Origin: Lanius collurio
Lineage: Eukaryota; Chordata; Aves; Passeriformes; Laniidae
NCBI GenBank assembly: GCA_020086605.1
Contig: JACBWW010000008.1
Span: forward strand, 10,609,720-10,673,719
Length of the DNA: 64,000 nt
Direction: 5' to 3'
Shown: positions 63,301-64,000 of the stretch, piece after piece
Layout: every line of letters begins with the position of its first letter
How positions within the stretch are numbered: the first letter of the stretch is position 1
The notes under the pieces: generated by a model
The model's input: only the letters and a program-made list of their open reading frames with translations
What the model was told of the DNA's origin: nothing
The model's database searches: none
Translations under genes and position numbers: made by a program

Positions 63301-64000
63301 TTCTGTGCCCAGGTGATGCACTCAGTGCAGCTGCTTAATGATAGAGAAGACATCAATAGTCAAAATGAAAACACTCCAATAATGGGAATGGGAGATGAGA
63401 AAGTAAGTAGTAACAGCAAGGAAATTTTAAGGCCTTTTCTCAGCCAGAGAGTTTTAGAAGTAAGATCAGGACATGTAACAAACAAGGACGAATCTAAAGA
63501 GAAAGTATCCCCATGTGTCTTGGTTTTATTTCTCTTATGCTCAATTTGTACTTCATTGTAGCCCAAACTCCTATTAGAGACGTCTGGTTTAAGTCTGTAG
63601 GGTTATTTGTGTATGATTTTGGCTTTTTTTATGTTAATTTTCCTCCTTTTTATTTTTGATTCTTTCTCCCCTCTAGCTTGACTCTAGTAATATTTTGTCA
63701 ATTTCTGTCTTCCCTGTTTCTCTTTTATCTTCTCCTCTCCTGCCTCTCCAGGCATCTTTAGCTGCACTTGTCTGCCCAATATGCTATCTTGCAGTCAGTA
63801 GATCCTTCAGATGACCAGTGCTCAAGCTTTAGAAAGAGCTCTTCTTTCCTTTATTCTTTCTTTTTTTTTTTTCCCCACAACCTTTTTACTGGCTGCAAAG
63901 CCAACTGCAGAGTTGGAGAGAGGTTTTTCTTCCTTCCAAGAACACAGTGCCACCTTTCTTGGAAGTGGTTTTCCCTGATTTCTGCAGCTAATAGAATAAT
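48332..64000. other. Long gene-free stretch to the end of the window
   Basis: About 15.7 kb with no host exon, RNA gene or transposon that I can identify. Small simple repeats occur: CA-rich at 51140-51165, T-run at 52950-52965, A-run at 54250-54265, TG at 57510-57525, A-run at 57931-57940 and CA at 59419-59432. A somewhat GC-richer patch at 56500-57000 and another at 62860-63330 may be old repeats or regulatory sequence. The longest frame (62925-63338, 137 codons) has no domain and no coding context. Confidence 0.5.

Noticed and set aside
62925..63338. 137-codon frame, the longest non-repeat frame in the right half
   Set aside because: It has no domain, no codon pattern typical of coding DNA and no splice context, and competing frames lie on the opposite strand.

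Overview
This is vertebrate, most probably avian, nuclear DNA. It is a gene-poor window with interspersed CR1 LINEs on both strands, some with typical bird-type 3' ends, plus one broken ERVL-like endogenous retrovirus and LTR fragments. The only protein-coding host sequence I can support is the first coding exon of SMARCA2 (the BRM ATPase of SWI/SNF/BAF) on the minus strand at 2307-2531. It is recognised from its proline-rich N-terminus ([20 protein letters not shown]...) and from a clean GT splice donor after ...QMHK. In birds SMARCA2 lies on the Z chromosome next to the DMRT1/DMRT3/DMRT2 cluster, and to my knowledge a W gametolog also survives. The window is therefore likely sex-chromosome DNA; Z or W cannot be decided from this sequence alone.

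Layout. 1-2306 is the start of SMARCA2 intron 2. 2307-2531 (plus about 36 nt of 5'UTR) is exon 2. About 2568-15780 is a 13-kb intron 1 holding a near full-length but decayed plus-strand CR1 (about 3900-7885) with an antisense CR1 nested inside it (about 6319-6942), and a perfect AT-rich palindrome (10884-10925). 13920-16720 is a CpG island, the SMARCA2 promoter. It has three CCAAT boxes oriented for the minus strand, a candidate exon 1 ending at 15781, and, facing the other way, a TATAAATA box preceded by a palindromic double AP-1 site.

From about 16750 to 64000 the DNA is upstream, non-coding and probably intergenic, in the SMARCA2-to-DMRT2 direction in known bird gene order. It contains CR1 copies at about 19080-20350 (+), 23690-24335 (+), 36190-38900 (-), 39330-39832 (-) and 41045-41660 (-). 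A frameshifted ERVL-like gag-pro-RT remnant lies at 42380-44400 (+), followed by two ERVL-type LTRs at about 44927-45436 and 46170-46674. A 95-bp GATA microsatellite lies at 48237-48331. No other host exon, tRNA, rRNA, CRISPR array or bacterial feature was found.

No new coding system is present. The most unusual structures are a CR1 copy whose reverse-transcriptase catalytic motif has been tandemly quadruplicated and which also carries a fold-back inverted duplication, the perfect 20-bp-arm palindrome in intron 1, and the two-directional promoter architecture.
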